Shown: positions 6,716 to 13,638 of the stretch, piece after piece
Position numbering within the stretch: the first letter of the stretch is position 1
How the letters are laid out: every line of letters begins with the position of its first letter
Assembly: GCA_964519015.1 (NCBI GenBank)
Contig: CAZFHZ010000075.1
Coordinates: 1-15,757 of the forward strand
Direction of reading: 5' to 3'
Source: CAZFHZ01 sp964519015
GTDB taxonomy: Bacteria > Blakebacterota > Blakebacteria > Blakebacterales > CAYUVJ01
DNA length: 15,757 nt
Notes under the pieces: generated by a model
What the model was told of the DNA's origin: nothing
Database searches by the model: none
What the model saw: only the letters and a program-made list of their open reading frames with translations
Program-made: the position numbers and the translations under genes

Positions 6716-7690
6716 ATGAGCGGTCACGGCAGGTACAAGATGGGCACCATCGCCCGGATGACCGGGCTTTCCCCGGCCCTGCTTAGGGCCTGGGAGCGGC
6801 GGTACGCGCTGCTCGAACCGGAACGGACCCCCGGGGGGCACCGCCTCTATACCGAGGAGGACCTGACCGTGCTCCGCCAGGTCAAACGGATGCTCGAGGA
6901 GGGTCGGTCGATCGGTGAAGCGGCCGTGGTAGGAAGGGTGGAGTTGCTGGCCCGGTCCGGGAAGGCCAGCCGACCAGGGGTGGAGACGGTCGATCGGAGT
7001 ATCACTGGCGACCGGGCAGGGGCGGCCGCGCCCGAACGACCGGCCGAACTGGAGCGCCTCCTCGAGGCCATCGTCCAGGCGGCCGTGGAGATCGACCACG
7101 AACGGCTCGAACGTTCTCTAGACGCCGCCTTCGCCCAGGTCGCCCCGGAACAGGTGGTCAGCCGGGTCGTGGAGTCCGCCGCCCGGCGGATCGGCGAACT
7201 GTGGGTCGGAGGTCACTGTTCGGTCGCCGGCGAGCACCTGGCCAGTTCGGCTTTCATCCTCCGGCTGCATGGACTCCTGGAGACCACCAACCGGGTCCTT
7301 CCCGGGGCCGCGCCCCTGGTCGTCACCGCCTGTTTCCCCGAGGAACTCCATGAGCTCGGTGCGCTGGTGGTGGCCTACTACCTGACCCTGAGCGGCATCC
7401 GGGTGGTCCACCTGGGCGCCGCCCTCCCCTTCGAGGACCTGGAGCGGGCCCTCGATGTGCTCGATCCCGACGGGATCTACCTGTCGGTGACCCGGGAGGC
7501 GCTCTTCCGGGCCCATCGGCCCGGACTGCTGGAACTGGTCGGGCACCGCAACGGCCGCCTGGCCATGATGCTGGGGGGACAGGGCGTGCGAGCCGGAGAC
7601 GCGGAACTGGAGGCCCTGGGGGTGCGCATCGTGGAGGAGGGTCGCCCCGCTGGCGAGCTGGGCGAGGCCCTGCTGCCGCAACGGCGCTGA
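6716..7690 (+). CDS. CarH/LitR-type MerR regulator with cobalamin-binding domain
   Basis: A 324-aa protein. Residues 7-70 are a MerR winged helix of the CarH/LitR kind (IARMTGLSPALLRAWERRY, then TPGGHRLY). A linker of low complexity (81-112) leads to a four-helix cap (about 113-195) with W163-x9-E173-H174, the signature that holds the adenosyl group. The Rossmann-like B12 domain (200-320) has E210-x-H212-x2-G215, then 41 residues, S257-V-T259, 27 residues and G287-G288; H212 is the expected lower axial ligand of cobalt. Family members repress as tetramers with adenosylcobalamin in the dark and release DNA in light. Unlike Thermus CarH, the residue after the cap Trp is V164, not His. No carotenoid or photolyase gene is nearby, so the clearest target is its own promoter. 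TTGGAG ends 8 nt before the ATG. Confidence 0.87.
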   Translation: MSGHGRYKMGTIARMTGLSPALLRAWERRYALLEPERTPGGHRLYTEEDLTVLRQVKRMLEEGRSIGEAAVVGRVELLARSGKASRPGVETVDRSITGDRAGAAAPERPAELERLLEAIVQAAVEIDHERLERSLDAAFAQVAPEQVVSRVVESAARRIGELWVGGHCSVAGEHLASSAFILRLHGLLETTNRVLPGAAPLVVTACFPEELHELGALVVAYYLTLSGIRVVHLGAALPFEDLERALDVLDPDGIYLSVTREALFRAHRPGLLELVGHRNGRLAMMLGGQGVRAGDAELEALGVRIVEEGRPAGELGEALLPQRR

Positions 7691-7758
7691 GGGGAGCCTG
7701 GCCTCGCTAGACACCGACAGAATCGTGATCGGCCGGACCGCTGGAAGGTTCTTCCCGA

Positions 7759-8550
7759 CTATTCCTCCCGCCAGGACGGGGGGCGCTTCTCCAGGAAGGC
7801 GGCCACCCCCTCCCGGCAATCGTCGGTCTGCCGGGCCTCGGCGTTGATCCGGGCGGCCTGCTCGAAGGCCCTCTCCAGGTCGAGGGGGGGCAGGGCGGCC
7901 AGCAGGTCCTTCGAAAGCCGGATGCTGCTCAGGCTGTTGCGGGCCAGGAGCCGGCCGAGTTCCCGGGCTCGCTCGATATGCCGGCCGGCCGCCACACCCT
8001 CGGTGACCAGTCCCAACCGGACCGCTTCGTCGGCCGGGATCGGACGGGCGGTCAGCAGCAGGTCGCGGGCCCGCTTCTCCCCCACCGCCCGCACCAGGAT
8101 CACCCCGACCAGGGCGGCCACGAAGCCGATGGCCGCCTCGCTGTAGCGGAAGACCGCCGTCGCATCGGTCACCGTCAGGTCGCAGCCGGTGGCCAGCCCG
8201 CACCCCCCCGCCACACAGGCCCCGTGCACCGCCGCCACCGTGGCCTTGGGAAAGGTGTAGAGCCGCCGGTAGAGCGTGCCCAACTGGCGGCCGGCCTCGA
8301 GGTTCTCTTCGGGAGTGGCCTGCTGCAGAGCCCGCAGCTCCTCCAGGTCGGCCCCGGCGCAGAAGGCACTTCCCTCCCCGCGCAGCAGGACAACCCGGAC
8401 CGCCGCCTCCGCCTCCAATTCATCCAATACCTGCACCAACTCGCCTACCATGGTGCGGGAGATGGCGTTCCGAACTTCGGGACGGTCGAGCACGATCCAG
8501 GCCAGCGGGGGTTCCCGTTCGATCCGGATGGTGGTGTAGGTCTCGCTCAT
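7759..8550 (-). CDS. Enoyl-CoA hydratase/isomerase (crotonase) family protein
   Basis: A 263-aa protein of normal crotonase length. The oxyanion-hole motifs are present: SAFCAGADL (61-69) and VHGACVAGGCGLA (108-120). The second catalytic Glu of crotonase (E164 in the rat enzyme) corresponds to E138, but the first (E144) is replaced by G118. The sequence around it (SEAAIGFVAALV, then GEKRARDLLLTARPI) resembles methylglutaconyl-CoA hydratase-like bacterial proteins, many of which also have Gly there. It acts on an acyl-CoA in the cytosol; the exact reaction (hydration, isomerisation or other) is not settled. GGAGG (8559-8563) lies 8 nt before ATG 8550, which is preferred over an in-frame GTG at 8571 inside the MscS gene. 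The MscS stop is 13 nt upstream, so the two are probably co-transcribed. Confidence 0.88.
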   Translation of the reverse strand: MSETYTTIRIEREPPLAWIVLDRPEVRNAISRTMVGELVQVLDELEAEAAVRVVLLRGEGSAFCAGADLEELRALQQATPEENLEAGRQLGTLYRRLYTFPKATVAAVHGACVAGGCGLATGCDLTVTDATAVFRYSEAAIGFVAALVGVILVRAVGEKRARDLLLTARPIPADEAVRLGLVTEGVAAGRHIERARELGRLLARNSLSSIRLSKDLLAALPPLDLERAFEQAARINAEARQTDDCREGVAAFLEKRPPSWREE

Positions 8551-8563
8551 GCCCGCCCCCTCC

Positions 8564-9502
8564 TCACGCACCCGCCGGGGCTCCCGGGCCCCGGTCCCAG
8601 CCGGCTCCCCCTTCCCGCCGGTTGTCGTAATAGCGGATGGTCGGGTAGGCCAGGTCGATGTCGGATTCGGCGGCGAAAGCCTCCAGCACGGCCTGCCAGA
8701 TCCCCTCCTCGATGCCGCGGCGGCGGCGCGGGTCGACCATGAAGCGCATGGTCAGCAGCACCCCGGAATCCTTCACGGTCAGGTAGACGATCGGGGTGAG
8801 CTTGCCGTAGTGGATCATGAACTTCTGAGCGGCCTGCCGGACCTGCCGCTCGGCATCGGCCGAGAGCGTCTCGGCGTGCTCGTGCACGATCCGCTCCAGG
8901 ATCCCCTTGGCCTTCCGCCAGTCGCTCTCGAAGGTCAGCAGCACCGGGATTTCGTGCCAGATGAACCTGAAGCCCTGAGTGTAGTTGGCCAGGGGCTCCT
9001 TGAGCACCTTGCCGTTGGGGACACTGATGATCCGCCCCGTGCTCTGGTCGGCGTCCACCCAGTTGCCGATCTCGAGCAGGCTGAACATGAAGAGACGGAT
9101 GTCGATCACGTCACCGCGCTGTCCCGCGATCTCGATCCGGTCCCCCATCACGAAGGGCCGCCGCCAGAGGATGAAGAACCAGCCGGCCAGGTTGCCTACC
9201 AGGTCGGAGAGGGCGATGGCCAGCCCGGCGCTCAAGAGCCCGAAGTAGGTGACCAGGGAGCCGATCCCCGAGACCCAGATGCGCGCCACCAGCAGGATGC
9301 CGGTGAAGACGATCAGGTAGGTCACCACCCGCGACCAGTAATACCGCGGGGTGACCTGCTCGATCCGCCGGCGCACCAGCCGCAGGGCCAACCAGCGCAG
9401 CAGCCACAGGCCGAGCACCACCAACAGGGTAGAGAAGATCCTGGCCTGCAGCTCGGGGCTCAGCCCGGTCCATGTCTGCAGGAGGGTGGTCAGATCCGTC
9501 AT
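8564..9502 (-). CDS. MscS-family mechanosensitive channel
   Basis: A 312-aa small-conductance channel of the short, three-helix type. Helices run near 21-41 and 58-76, and the pore helix is 80-115 with Gly/Ala packing (FGLLSAGLAIALSDLVGNLAGW). The beta domain follows: RRPFVMGDRIEIAGQRGDV (114-132) and RIISVPNGKVLKEPLANYT (157-175), both highly characteristic. The C-terminal alpha/beta domain extends to about 295 and ends in a short Gly/Pro/Ala-rich tail. It releases small solutes during hypo-osmotic shock from the inner membrane. The start is the first ATG of the frame; no clear Shine-Dalgarno is seen apart from GGGG right before it. It lies 62 bp after the methyltransferase and 13 bp before the crotonase gene. 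Confidence 0.92.
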   Translation of the reverse strand: MTDLTTLLQTWTGLSPELQARIFSTLLVVLGLWLLRWLALRLVRRRIEQVTPRYYWSRVVTYLIVFTGILLVARIWVSGIGSLVTYFGLLSAGLAIALSDLVGNLAGWFFILWRRPFVMGDRIEIAGQRGDVIDIRLFMFSLLEIGNWVDADQSTGRIISVPNGKVLKEPLANYTQGFRFIWHEIPVLLTFESDWRKAKGILERIVHEHAETLSADAERQVRQAAQKFMIHYGKLTPIVYLTVKDSGVLLTMRFMVDPRRRRGIEEGIWQAVLEAFAAESDIDLAYPTIRYYDNRREGGAGWDRGPGAPAGA

Positions 9503-9564
9503 GCCCCGAGTCTACACGCCCGGGCCGACCTCTGACCACCCCGGCTCACCAGGAGAGGAGAGGG

Positions 9565-10176
9565 TCAACCGTCCTCTGGGGGGGGTGAGGACAGCCTGGG
9601 ACGGGGGATGAATCGGGGCACTCGTGCACAGTAGGCCTCATATTCCGCCCCGAACCGCTTCTTCAGCTCCGCTTCCTCCAGCACCACCACCAGCCAGATG
9701 GCCGGCAGGGTGAGCCCCCAGACGATCCAGGCGGAAAGGTGGTTGGCGAACAGGGTATAGGCCAGCGTCCAGAGGGTGACCTCGACGTAGCGGGGATGGC
9801 GCACCACCCCGTAGATCCCTTCGGTGAGCAGACGCCCGGGATACTCCCGCTCGGAGAGTTCCGGGCGGCCGGTCAGGATATCATGGGTCAGCAGGCGCCG
9901 CCGCTTGACCCCGATGGCCAAACCGCCGGCCAGACAGAGGAGGGCCAGGACCATGAAGAGGGGGCTGGCCCCGAAGTCCACCGCCAGCACCTGCTCCCGC
10001 CAGGCGATCACGGCCGCGATGAAGCCGGCGACGGGGACCATCAGGATCGCATAGGTCCAGCCCGGACCCAGCCGCCGCCAGAAGCGGGCGAAGGGATGGA
10101 TAGCGTACCAGAGCACGATCCCCGGCGGCGCACCGGCGACCACCATCAGGGTGAAGACGTCCCGGGCGATGTCCAT
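9565..10176 (-). CDS. Membrane methyltransferase, ICMT/phospholipid methyltransferase family
   Basis: A 203-aa integral membrane protein with helices near 7-26, 40-58, 72-90 and a pair at 132-166. The conserved C-terminal SAM-binding signature is present: GIYGVVRHPRY (120-130), E168-E-x-E (in LEEAEL), and RFGAEYEAYCARVPRFIP (174-191). Family members methylate prenylcysteines, phospholipids or other lipophilic acceptors in the membrane; the acceptor here is unknown, and the family is often found as an unassigned bacterial protein. GGAG (10182-10185) is 5 nt before the ATG. The last codons contain a run of eight C on the coding strand, encoding Pro-Pro. Confidence 0.82.
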   Translation of the reverse strand: MDIARDVFTLMVVAGAPPGIVLWYAIHPFARFWRRLGPGWTYAILMVPVAGFIAAVIAWREQVLAVDFGASPLFMVLALLCLAGGLAIGVKRRRLLTHDILTGRPELSEREYPGRLLTEGIYGVVRHPRYVEVTLWTLAYTLFANHLSAWIVWGLTLPAIWLVVVLEEAELKKRFGAEYEAYCARVPRFIPRPRLSSPPPEDG

Positions 10177-10188
10177 GATGTCTCCGGC

Positions 10189-10211
10189 AGAGGTTCTCCC
10201 GCAGGACCTCT
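10189..10211. repeat. Small inverted repeat in the methyltransferase leader
   Basis: AGAGGT (10189-10194) and ACCTCT (10206-10211) pair exactly around an 11-nt loop, with two further pairs possible inside. It lies 3 nt upstream of the GGAG ribosome site of the methyltransferase gene. It could be a leader hairpin or a binding site; nothing supports one over the other. The rest of the gap 10212-10296 shows no recognisable signal. Confidence 0.25.
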
Positions 10212-10296
10212 CCTTAGATACGGGATCGATCGCACCGATGGCCGCAGGAACCGGCTGTTCGATCGCTGATCTGTAGAGGGAGAGAAGGCAACAGGA

Positions 10297-11379
10297 TCAG
10301 GGCGATGACCGGCGATCGAACAGAAGTTCTCCGAGCGGAATGGTGAGCATGAGGCCGGGATCGGGCAGGTTGAAGTCGAAGGCCTCACGCATCACCCAAC
10401 CCTGGGCCAGGGCGACCACACCTCCCCCCACCAGGCGCAGGGTCAGCGGCCGGATTCGCCAGTCGCCCCGTTCCCGGGTGATCGCAAGCGCACACCCCGT
10501 CACCGCTCCGACCAGCAGGCCTTCCCGATAGTCGAGCGCCCGGCCGAGCTTCCTGCCCTGCACGACTGCGGTCCCTTCAACCAGGACCACGGCCGCGGTC
10601 AGACCGGACAGGGTCCCGCCGACCGCCCGGCCGTAGAGGGAGGTCGGTCGCCGGGGAAGCGGTCGCTCCGGTCGCTCCAGACGGAAGGGGAAGGGGAGCA
10701 GACCGGTCGAGACGGCCAGCCGCGTCTCGCTCGATCCGACCAGGGCCGGCTCCTCGCGCAGCATCCACTGGGAGCGGGACCAGCGGTGGGCGATCTCGAG
10801 CGCGGGCAGGCCGCCGAAGCGGGCCCCGCCCAGCCGGAGCCGCAGCTCGGCCACCGCCCGGATCTCGTGCCGTCCACCGGGTAGCGGAGGCCTTGGAGCC
10901 AGTTCATCGCCGATCTGCCCGTAAGGAGAGAAGGGCCATTCCCGGTGCCGGCCCAGTCCCGCAGTGGCACCCAGCCACAGGTCGGCCGGACCGATGCTTC
11001 CGCAGTGGAGCACCGGACCGACGAGCAGGGTGAGGTCGTCCCCTGCCAGGCCGAGAGGAACGCCGAAGGGCCGTTCGGGATCGAGAGTAAGATTCCGGTA
11101 GTAGCCCCACGAGGTGCATTCGACCTGCCACCGTCCCCAGGCAAGTTCGGTCACCAGTCCGACCGGTCCCCGCAGCGGAACGTAGAGCCAGGTCGCCCAG
11201 CGCGGTGCACGTTCTATTCGGTCCCAGCCCGTCCGGGCGACCGGCTGGGTCCCCAGCGTCAGGCCGAGTGAGGGCGCTCCGGTCTCACTGCTCGTCTGTG
11301 CCCGTACCACCGGACGCCGGCCGCACGGAACCAGCTGGAGCAGCAGGACGAACCCGGTCAGCCTCAGGAACCGGTCCAT
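10297..11379 (-). CDS. Exported protein of unknown function
   Basis: A 360-aa protein not recognised as any family. ATG 11379 is chosen because it starts a clear Sec signal peptide (basic DRFLR, hydrophobic VLLLQLV, cleavage near VVRA-Q) and has GGGAGG (11392-11397) 12 nt upstream. The upstream frame to 11457 would place 26 polar residues before the signal. The mature part to about residue 250 has alternating hydrophobic and polar residues, many Trp, Tyr and Gly, and paired charged/aromatic strands, as in an outer-membrane or periplasmic beta protein. The last 90 residues contain Gly-rich hydrophobic stretches (GGTLSGLTAAVVLVEG and GLLVGAVTGCALAI) that could be short membrane helices. An outer-membrane beta-barrel is possible. 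It is followed 120 bp later by the methyltransferase gene on the same strand. Confidence 0.65.
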   Translation of the reverse strand: MDRFLRLTGFVLLLQLVPCGRRPVVRAQTSSETGAPSLGLTLGTQPVARTGWDRIERAPRWATWLYVPLRGPVGLVTELAWGRWQVECTSWGYYRNLTLDPERPFGVPLGLAGDDLTLLVGPVLHCGSIGPADLWLGATAGLGRHREWPFSPYGQIGDELAPRPPLPGGRHEIRAVAELRLRLGGARFGGLPALEIAHRWSRSQWMLREEPALVGSSETRLAVSTGLLPFPFRLERPERPLPRRPTSLYGRAVGGTLSGLTAAVVLVEGTAVVQGRKLGRALDYREGLLVGAVTGCALAITRERGDWRIRPLTLRLVGGGVVALAQGWVMREAFDFNLPDPGLMLTIPLGELLFDRRSSP

Positions 11380-11479
11380 GGAGAAGCCACACCTCCCGCC
11401 GAAGGTCACCGAGAATACGACCGGTTGAACGGAGTGCTCGTTTACCGGCATCGGCAACTTCCTCCCCGACCCGGGCCCG

Positions 11480-11508
11480 TTGTCCGGGAACTTCCGATCC
11501 TCTAGAGT
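11480..11508 (+). promoter_or_regulatory. Candidate promoter of the cysteine-rich gene
   Basis: TTGTCC (11480-11485), a 17-nt spacer and TAGAGT (11503-11508, four of six) give a start near 11515. The exact hairpin CTTCCT-cgatc-AGGAAG (11511-11527) sits on the predicted start, where it could be an operator or a 5' leader stem. Confidence 0.35.
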
Positions 11509-11510
11509 GT

Positions 11511-11527
11511 CTTCCTCGATCAGGAAG
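11511..11527. repeat. Inverted repeat at the start of the cysteine-rich gene transcript
   Basis: CTTCCT and AGGAAG pair perfectly around CGATC. The right arm reads like a Shine-Dalgarno (AGGAAG) but is 25 nt from ATG 11553, too far to serve it, and the frame is closed by TGA at 11529-11531. Confidence 0.35.
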
Positions 11528-11552
11528 GTGAACGAGTCCGGGATCCTGGCCC

Positions 11553-12326
11553 ATGTGGCGCTTCTGCCTGAACAGCCTGTTCCGCACCTACGGCCGCGGG
11601 TTCCTGCGGCACCTGGGCGGACCGCACCCCATCCGCGTCGCCGCCGGGTTGAAGGCCGGATCCGACCTCAACCTCTCCGGCGATCCTCCCTTTATTATAC
11701 CGTCCGACCGGCGCCCGGACGAGCCGCCGGCGCTCGGGCCTCAGACCGTCATAGGACTCGGCTTCTGTCTCAAACCCCTTGACCCGCCCTGCCCTTCCGG
11801 GCGCCCCAACCACGACTGCCGCCTGCTCGAACAGGGGATCGATCTCGCCCTGCTCCCTTCGGACAGCCCCTGCCGCGACTGCCTCATCGGTACCATCGGC
11901 ATCCGGGCCCTGCGCCGCGGCTGCGCCGTCTACGTGATGACCAGCGCCGCCGACATCCTGAACGATGTCTTCCGCCCGGCCCTGGAGGAGAAGCGGTTCA
12001 CCTCAGGGATCTTCGCCCTCTGTCCCTACTCCATCCGTCCCTTCAGCGTCCCCCTCACCGCCGTCGGCCTGCACGCCTGGCTCTTCCCCTACGATCGGGG
12101 AGACTGTGCCGACTACCCGACCTGGCTGCTGGCCGACCAGGGGATCAAGCGGGAACAGACCGCGCTGCGTCTACCAGACCTGGCGACGATCAATGGATTA
12201 TTGGAATCGGTGCAGTCTACCGCCGAGCCGGTTCGGACGTTGAACGAAGGGAACCTGTATGTCCCGGCGCGCCCCGACCTGCCTCAGGGGAAGCGCAGAC
12301 CCGACACCCTCGGGACCATCCGGTAG
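11553..12326 (+). CDS. Cysteine-rich protein of unknown function (DUF116-like pattern)
   Basis: A 257-aa soluble protein with strong G/C third-position bias across its length, so it is really coded. It has nine cysteines: C5, C72, C80, C89, C107, C110, C124, C157 and C185. The cluster C72-x7-C80-x8-C89-x17-C107-x2-C110 looks metal- or Fe-S-binding. After C107-RD-C110-LIG comes a strand-helix unit (AVYVMTSAADILNDVF), then ALCP (155-158) and RGDC (182-185). This order recalls the DUF116 family, which has seven conserved cysteines; this is recollection, not a match I could compute. No signal peptide is seen. The start is the first ATG after an in-frame TGA at 11529; no good ribosome site precedes it. 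The last 14 codons overlap the convergent lipoprotein gene. Confidence 0.72.
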   Translation: MWRFCLNSLFRTYGRGFLRHLGGPHPIRVAAGLKAGSDLNLSGDPPFIIPSDRRPDEPPALGPQTVIGLGFCLKPLDPPCPSGRPNHDCRLLEQGIDLALLPSDSPCRDCLIGTIGIRALRRGCAVYVMTSAADILNDVFRPALEEKRFTSGIFALCPYSIRPFSVPLTAVGLHAWLFPYDRGDCADYPTWLLADQGIKREQTALRLPDLATINGLLESVQSTAEPVRTLNEGNLYVPARPDLPQGKRRPDTLGTIR

Positions 12327-13561
12327 ACCACCCAGACCCGCCCGCCGGTCACCGGATCGTCTTCCTGCCGGATGAAGCGATCGTGTGCGAACGTGAATCG
12401 GGGGGCCGACGGCAGCGTAGTGTCGCCGAGGTATTCGCCCTCCGCGTCGATCACCCGGACAGTCCTTGGTGGTCCGGACTCCCCACCAATGACCGTCATG
12501 ACGGGTCGAAGCAGCCAGAACCATCCCTCCAGATCCACTTCGAACCAGGTCCAGAAGGCTTTGGTCTCGGCCCAGGGAGCATTGTTCCGATATGCCAACA
12601 GGCGACGCAGCCTCATGGCGATCGAATCACCCGACTCCTGTTCGGTCTGCGCGACGGCCCGGCCATAGGCTTCCCACAACATCTCGCGGTCGGCAGCGGT
12701 GACCGGCTCCGGCTCCGCCTCGAGACGTATCCTTTTCCCGAGCGATCCGTCCAGCCGGTAGCACCGCAGTTCGGGGTCGATCCCCCCGCTCATGATGACG
12801 CCATGTCGGGGCGAATAGGAACTCCAGGGCTGACCCGTCAGATTGAGCGGCAACGGTACCGCCTGGGTCCCCTGCCCAAGGTTGAGGTGCACGATTTCAT
12901 CGGTAGCCACTTCGGGACTCGATAGCTCCGCCACCTCGTCCCCCGAAGCATGGGCAATGACCACCGTAACGCTCTGCGTGACGAAGCGATCACCCCGCTT
13001 CCGGTCGAAGAAGTACCCCAGGATCTCACCCCCGGCCGTGACATCCAGTCGTGGGATACTGTTGCCCAGAGACTGGGCAGGCCAGCTCACCACATTCTGG
13101 ACGGACCCGTCCAGGCGGAAGCGCGTGAGCCGCGGCGGCATGGTCTGCGATACGTTGAGGGTCCCGCCGTGGAAGGTGATCTCGGACGGTGCCATGAGTT
13201 CACCTGGTCCCTCTCCCTGACGGCCGATCGCCCTCAGGAAGACACCGTCCGGACCGAACACCACGATGCGGCCGGCCATCATGTCCAGCAGGTAGTAGCT
13301 GCCGTCGGGACCGTACCGGGGGATGACGATCTCCTCCAGCAGACTCTCAGGAACTCCTTCGTCCTCGCGGATCTCGAGCATCCGTTCATAGTCGAAGAGC
13401 TCGCCCTCGTACTTCGGTCCGCCCAGATTCCGGATGACCAGGACGCCATCTTCCGAGGTCCGGCTCACCCGGTGCTCAGGCCGGGCAGCGGGATCATGAC
13501 CGCAGTTCGAGATGAAGAAGACCAAGAGGAGCAGGCAGGCGGACCGAACGGATCCGTTCAT
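12284..13561 (-). CDS. 6-bladed beta-propeller lipoprotein
   Basis: A 425-aa lipoprotein. The N-terminus has one Arg, a hydrophobic stretch (LLLLVFFI) and Cys20 after ISN, an acceptable though not ideal lipobox. The body is a run of beta-propeller blades: PDGSYYLLDMMAGRIVVFGPDGVFLRAIG and the motif IGRQGEGPGEL (112-122) that marks the 6-bladed propeller family common in Bacteroidota and Gemmatimonadota; later blades carry similar Asp-Gly turns such as YRLDGSLGKRIRL and IDAEGEYLGDTTL. The molecular role of these proteins is largely unknown. AGGAGG (13567-13572) lies 5 nt before ATG 13561; an overlapping GTG at 13564 would leave 2 nt. A 77-nt gap separates it from the E1 beta gene upstream, and it has its own extended -10. 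Confidence 0.85.
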   Translation of the reverse strand: MNGSVRSACLLLLVFFISNCGHDPAARPEHRVSRTSEDGVLVIRNLGGPKYEGELFDYERMLEIREDEGVPESLLEEIVIPRYGPDGSYYLLDMMAGRIVVFGPDGVFLRAIGRQGEGPGELMAPSEITFHGGTLNVSQTMPPRLTRFRLDGSVQNVVSWPAQSLGNSIPRLDVTAGGEILGYFFDRKRGDRFVTQSVTVVIAHASGDEVAELSSPEVATDEIVHLNLGQGTQAVPLPLNLTGQPWSSYSPRHGVIMSGGIDPELRCYRLDGSLGKRIRLEAEPEPVTAADREMLWEAYGRAVAQTEQESGDSIAMRLRRLLAYRNNAPWAETKAFWTWFEVDLEGWFWLLRPVMTVIGGESGPPRTVRVIDAEGEYLGDTTLPSAPRFTFAHDRFIRQEDDPVTGGRVWVVYRMVPRVSGLRFP

Positions 13562-13566
13562 CACAC

Positions 13567-13572
13567 CCTCCT
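13567..13572 (-). promoter_or_regulatory. Ribosome binding site that fixes the propeller gene start
   Basis: CCTCCT on the plus strand reads AGGAGG, 5 nt before ATG 13561 and only 2 nt before the in-frame GTG at 13564. ATG 13561 is therefore preferred. Confidence 0.65.
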
Positions 13573-13596
13573 GGGTGGAATCACGCCAGTCAGGTC

Positions 13597-13605
13597 ATCA
13601 TACCA
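13597..13605 (-). promoter_or_regulatory. Extended -10 promoter of the propeller gene
   Basis: On the minus strand TGG precedes TATGAT (13602-13597), a five-of-six -10 box with the TGn extension. No good -35 lies 16-18 nt upstream, which is tolerated for extended -10 promoters. The predicted start is near 13590, about 29 nt before the ATG. It suggests transcription independent of the E1 genes. Confidence 0.4.
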
Positions 13606-13638
13606 CGTGTTCAGACAGGGGAGCATCCCCGGACCTGC

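Noticed and set aside
7691..7758. Gap between the convergent carH-like and crotonase genes
   Set aside because: Only a weak GGAAG-GTT-CTTCC stem (7743-7755) without a T-run; no feature called.
7118..8203. Minus-strand open frame spanning the carH-like gene end and the crotonase gene
   Set aside because: It crosses two well-supported genes in other frames and has no recognisable domain.
11520..11813. 97-codon minus-strand frame opposite the cysteine-rich gene start
   Set aside because: No ribosome site or motif, and the plus-strand frame has better coding bias and ordered cysteines.
13618..13630. Hairpin GGGGA-GCA-TCCCC after the E1 beta stop as a terminator
   Set aside because: Stem of only 5 bp and no following T-run on the minus strand.
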